The notes beneath the pieces were generated by a model, which was given only the letters and a program-made list of their open reading frames with translations, was not told the origin of the DNA and made no database searches. The position numbers and the translations under genes are program-made. A DNA stretch of 64,000 bases from an uncultured Ruminococcus sp. GTDB lineage: Bacteria; Bacillota; Clostridia; Oscillospirales; Acutalibacteraceae. Numbering within the stretch: position 1 is the first letter of the stretch; each line of letters starts with the position of its first letter. Positions 61,056 through 64,000 of this stretch are shown in pieces. The stretch covers positions 1 through 64,000 of the forward strand of contig CACYTI010000010.1 in assembly GCA_902777275.1 (NCBI GenBank). The letters are read 5' to 3'.

Positions 61056-62168
61056 CCCCACTCGTGCGGAGACGATTTCTGCTATTATGGCGTTTGACAC
61101 CAAAAAGCCCTTCGGCGTCAGGGACGCGCTTTCATCTGTCAGCACGGCTAAGCCCGCTTTTGCAAAGAGTTTTATTTTTTGCATTGCGGCAGGGGAGAGA
61201 GGCTTGCCGAATTTTTGCCGGTACTCCGAAAATATAAGACCCGGTTTGAGCCGCAGGGCAAGCATGATAAACTCGTCCTCACCGCCGCCCGCGCCGTCGT
61301 CAACGGTTTTTCCCAGATAAAACTGCTTTGTATCGCGCGGATAAAAAAACCGCCGCCCGTGATAAAACGAATGCGCCGAGGGTCCTATCCCGATGTATTC
61401 GCCGCATTTCCAGTAAAGTGTGTTGTGTCGGCTCTCAAATGACGGCTTGGCAAAGTTTGAGACCTCATATTGCCGGTACCCGAGCTGTTCAAGCAGCCCG
61501 ACCGCGTAAAGATAAAGCTCCGCCTGCTCGTCATCGTCGGGAAAAGGGAATGATTCTTTTAAAGAATAAAACCTTGTCCCTTCCTCGATTTTTAAAAGAT
61601 AAGACGAAATGTGGGTGACTCCGAGCTTTGCGCAGAACTCAACAGATTCTTTCAGGCTTGCCTTTGTTTGATATGGAATTGCGAGCATAAGGTCGAGCGA
61701 AAGGTTATCAAAGCCCGCGTGCCGCGCTCTTTCGACGGTCAGCGCCGCGTCGCCGGCTGTGTGTATCCTGCCCAGCGCTTTAAGCTCCGTCGGGTTTGAG
61801 GACTGCAAGCCGATCGAAAGCCTGTTGAAGCCCGTTTGTTTCAGCTTATCAAAATCGAGCGACCGTCCGCTTTCGGGGTTCACTTCAAGGGTTATTTCCG
61901 CGTTTTCCGAAAGACAAAACTCTCGCTTAATGCTGTTCAGAAGCTCGCAAAGCGGCTCGGTTCCGAGTACGCTCGGCGTGCCTCCGCCGAAATATACGCT
62001 GCTTATTTTTTCATTGGCTGTTTCTCCCCAAAGCTTTATTTTGCTTTGAAGCTCCCGGACATATTGTTCCCGCTCGGATATATCGGACGCGCCGCTGAAA
62101 AAGTCGCAGTAGGCGCATTTTTTTTTGCAGAAAGGAATGTGAATATACAATCCGATTGTTTTGTCCAT
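61050..62168 (-). CDS. hemW: Radical SAM heme chaperone HemW
   Basis: A 372-residue radical SAM protein. The cluster motif CKKKCAYC (CxxxCxxC) is near residues 14-21, with IHIPFC before it and YFGGGTPSVL and LDLMLAIPYQT in the barrel. It is HemW-like rather than the anaerobic coproporphyrinogen oxidase HemN; HemW inserts heme into apoproteins. Older annotations call it coproporphyrinogen III oxidase. Its last codons (RVGQ-stop) touch a truncated repeat. No heme genes adjoin it. Confidence 0.9.
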   Translation of the reverse strand: MDKTIGLYIHIPFCKKKCAYCDFFSGASDISEREQYVRELQSKIKLWGETANEKISSVYFGGGTPSVLGTEPLCELLNSIKREFCLSENAEITLEVNPESGRSLDFDKLKQTGFNRLSIGLQSSNPTELKALGRIHTAGDAALTVERARHAGFDNLSLDLMLAIPYQTKASLKESVEFCAKLGVTHISSYLLKIEEGTRFYSLKESFPFPDDDEQAELYLYAVGLLEQLGYRQYEVSNFAKPSFESRHNTLYWKCGEYIGIGPSAHSFYHGRRFFYPRDTKQFYLGKTVDDGAGGGEDEFIMLALRLKPGLIFSEYRQKFGKPLSPAAMQKIKLFAKAGLAVLTDESASLTPKGFLVSNAIIAEIVSARVGQ

Positions 62169-62367
62169 AGAATTCTCCCGATCAAATACTTATTAAAGAT
62201 TTGAGGCAGAAACATGACGTTTCTGCCCCAAGTTGGAAGGTATATGAAAAGATAGGAATAATCAATTCCGTTGATACATCTATATTACAATATTTTAACT
62301 TTTTTGTCAAGCTTTTGTATTTAACTTATTAAAATTTTTTAAATTTACAAATTTTATATTTTACTTG

Positions 62368-62397
62368 TTGACATTTTAAGCATAAAAATAGTATTAT
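62368..62397 (+). promoter_or_regulatory. Promoter of prfC
   Basis: TTGACA (62368-62373), an 18-base spacer and TATTAT (62392-62397). Transcription would start near 62404, giving a leader of about 115 bases. Confidence 0.7.
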
Positions 62398-62403
62398 TAT
62401 AAA

Positions 62404-62505
62404 TCGGGAGCAGCGTGACGCTGCACCCGGTCCCGCCTATGGAAGCGTTCATCTGACAACGCGTTCATCAACGGCGGGTAAAAGAAGTTTCCTAAATAAT
62501 TAAAA
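62404..62505 (+). ncRNA. Structured leader of prfC, candidate cis-regulatory RNA
   Basis: In an otherwise AT-rich gap the leader turns G+C-rich. GCAGCGTGACGCTGC forms a hairpin. CCCGCC pairs with GGCGGG and encloses two further hairpins, GCGTT-CATCTGAC-AACGC and CGTT-CATC-AACG, both with CATC in the loop. This gives a three-way junction with a repeated CGTTCATC. I do not recognise it as a known riboswitch class. The ribosome binding site follows about 30 bases later. Confidence 0.45.
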
Positions 62506-62518
62506 AGGAATGGATCAA

Positions 62519-64000
62519 ATGAGTTCATTACAGGAAGAAATTTCAAAGCGCAGAACCTTCGCAATCATCTCTCACCCCGACGCGGGAAAGACCACGCTGA
62601 CCGAAAAGCTGCTTCTTTACGGCGGAGCCATAAATCTTGCGGGCTCCGTTAAGGGCAAGCGCACCGCCCGTCACGCGGTTTCGGACTGGATGGAAATTGA
62701 AAAGCAGAGAGGTATTTCCGTTACCTCCTCGGTGCTTCAATTCAAGTACGGAGGCTGCTGCATCAATATTCTCGACACGCCCGGACATGAGGACTTTTCC
62801 GAGGACACCTACCGCACGCTCATGGCGGCGGACTCCGCGGTCATGGTCATCGACGGCTCAAAGGGCGTTGAAAAGCAGACTATCAAGCTGTTTAAGGTCT
62901 GTGTAATGCGTCACATTCCCATCATCACTTTTATAAATAAAATGGACCGCGACGCGCTGAACCCGTTTGACCTGCTTGAAAATATAGAAAACATTCTCGG
63001 GATACACACCTGCCCCGTCAACTGGCCGATCGGTTCGGGCAAGGAGTTTAAGGGCGTTTTTGACCGCAACACCGAGAAAATCCTCGCCTTTACCGCCAAC
63101 AACGGTCAGAAGGAGGTTGAGAAGCGCGAGTACGCGCTCGATGACCCCGCGCTCGACGATGTTTTGGGGCAGTATCTCAAAGCCGATTTTATGGACGAAA
63201 TAGAGCTGCTTGACGGCGCGGGAGATGAATTTGACCTTGACGAGGTAAGAGCCGGAAGGCTCACCCCGGTGTTCTTCGGATCCGCACTGACGAATTTCGG
63301 TGTTGAACCGTTTTTGGAGCAGTTTTTGAAGATAACCACCTCTCCGCTTGCGCGCGAAACAGTGAGCGAGGAGGTTGACCCGATGTCCGAGGACTTCTCG
63401 GCGTTTGTGTTCAAGATTCAGGCGAACATGAACAAGGCTCACCGCGACCGCGTAGCATTCATGCGCATTTGCAGCGGAAGGTTTGAAAAGAACATGGAGG
63501 TGTTCCACGTTCAGGGCAACAAAAAAATGCGCCTTTCGCAGCCTCAGCAAATCATGGCTCAGGAGCGAGAGATAGTCGATGAAGCCTACGCAGGCGATAT
63601 AATCGGCGTGTTCGACCCGGGCATTTTCTCGATAGGCGACACGATCTGCTCGGCTAACCACAAGGTGCGCTTCAAGGGGATACCCACCTTCGCGCCCGAG
63701 CATTTTGCGCGTGTTCGCCAGAAGGACACCATGAAGCGCAAGCAGTTTATAAAGGGGACCTCTCAGATAGCTCAGGAGGGCGCGATCCAGATTTTTCAGG
63801 AGCTTGACGCGGGCATGGAAGAGGTCATAGTCGGAGTTGTCGGCGTGCTTCAATTCGACGTTCTTAAATACCGCCTTGAAAACGAATACAACGTCGATAT
63901 CATAATGGAAAACCTGCCCTATGAATATATCCGCTGGATCGTCAACGATGATATCGACGTAAAAGCGCTCGATTTGGCGTCCGACACAAAGAGGATCCAA
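62519..64000 (+). CDS. prfC: Peptide chain release factor 3 (3' end cut by the window)
   Basis: 494 codons are present with no stop; the family is about 530 residues, so roughly the last 35 are missing. RF3 is the translational GTPase that removes RF1/RF2 after termination. G1 is ISHPDAGKTT (about 17-26), switch I EKQRGISVTSS, G3 DTPGHEDF, G4 NKMD, and the RF3-specific FMRICSGRFEKNMEV and QEGAIQIFQE are present. The ATG at 62519 has AAGGA nine bases upstream; an ATG three codons earlier is in frame. The gene stands behind a structured leader. The long minus-strand frame opposite it is a shadow. Confidence 0.96.
   Translation, partial: MSSLQEEISKRRTFAIISHPDAGKTTLTEKLLLYGGAINLAGSVKGKRTARHAVSDWMEIEKQRGISVTSSVLQFKYGGCCINILDTPGHEDFSEDTYRTLMAADSAVMVIDGSKGVEKQTIKLFKVCVMRHIPIITFINKMDRDALNPFDLLENIENILGIHTCPVNWPIGSGKEFKGVFDRNTEKILAFTANNGQKEVEKREYALDDPALDDVLGQYLKADFMDEIELLDGAGDEFDLDEVRAGRLTPVFFGSALTNFGVEPFLEQFLKITTSPLARETVSEEVDPMSEDFSAFVFKIQANMNKAHRDRVAFMRICSGRFEKNMEVFHVQGNKKMRLSQPQQIMAQEREIVDEAYAGDIIGVFDPGIFSIGDTICSANHKVRFKGIPTFAPEHFARVRQKDTMKRKQFIKGTSQIAQEGAIQIFQELDAGMEEVIVGVVGVLQFDVLKYRLENEYNVDIIMENLPYEYIRWIVNDDIDVKALDLASDTKRIQ

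Noticed and set aside
62858-64000. Long open frame on the minus strand to the window end
   Set aside because: It lies exactly opposite prfC, whose plus-strand translation is a clear RF3; the minus frame has no ribosome binding site or family resemblance.

Overview
The window looks like chromosomal DNA of an anaerobic, endospore-forming member of the Clostridia, most plausibly the Oscillospirales/Ruminococcaceae group. The evidence is: both dipicolinate synthase subunits (dpaA, dpaB); a sporulation sigma factor K with a hydrophobic pro-sequence; a SpoIIM-like protein; ferredoxin-linked IorAB; the MEP isoprenoid pathway (ispD, ispF); and groES-groEL behind a CIRCE operator. Ribosome binding sites are strong AGGAGG types and promoters are clean TTGACA/TATAAT types with 17-base spacers. 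Species placement is inference.

Layout. 1-1160 is the edge of an integrated element: small orphan genes, GTTAGCA repeats, and a tRNA-Arg(CCU) with a duplicated 5' half. 1328-8239 is nusB, a TsaD paralogue, xseA, dnaE and an amidohydrolase. 8464-12583 is an aryl-pyruvate oxidation operon (iorA, iorB, paaK-like ligase, ACT protein). 12762-14819 is the groE operon. 15019-16561 holds a PqqD/S26-peptidase pair and a phage-like sigma-domain pair. 17000-18740 has a candidate small RNA and dpaAB. 18974-25297 carries metY, ispDF, a D,D-carboxypeptidase, pgi and a P-loop protein. 25802-35095 has a polymerase/ligase-like membrane protein, a HAD protein lacking its nucleophile, and a run of alpha/beta hydrolase, MutS-like ATPase, patatin, amidohydrolase, methyltransferase, SDR and YihY genes. 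35178-41201 contains HIT, PRTase, holA, rnmV, sigK, exoA and a DUF4428/SPFH protein. 41222-41795 is a decayed group II intron. 41899-52360 contains a HAD phosphatase, a DUF5685/DnaJ/membrane/GH24 run, proC and a SpoIIM-DUF624-anchored protein run. 52803-64000 contains lepB, glgB, a large translational GTPase fused to a NYN ribonuclease domain, a second polymerase/ligase-like protein, hemW and prfC (cut by the window end).

Most of the window is core metabolism, but the spaces between genes are unusually rich in structure. There are three families of palindromic repeats: (i) GTAGGGGCG-ended elements in four copies; (ii) elements with a conserved AT-rich core and arms that differ between loci yet stay self-complementary (38083-38369 and 52466-52588); (iii) a palindromic chain of eight heptamers separated by eight different mini-hairpins (36177-36386). 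There are also a promoter-to-terminator small RNA candidate upstream of dpaA and a structured leader on prfC.

The most unusual protein is the 857-residue TetM-like GTPase carrying a Rae1/YacP-like NYN nuclease domain. It suggests a GTPase-delivered, ribosome-associated mRNA cleavage factor. Next is a 1300-residue cell-wall lysozyme whose GH24 catalytic domain appears to be split by an inserted SH3 domain.
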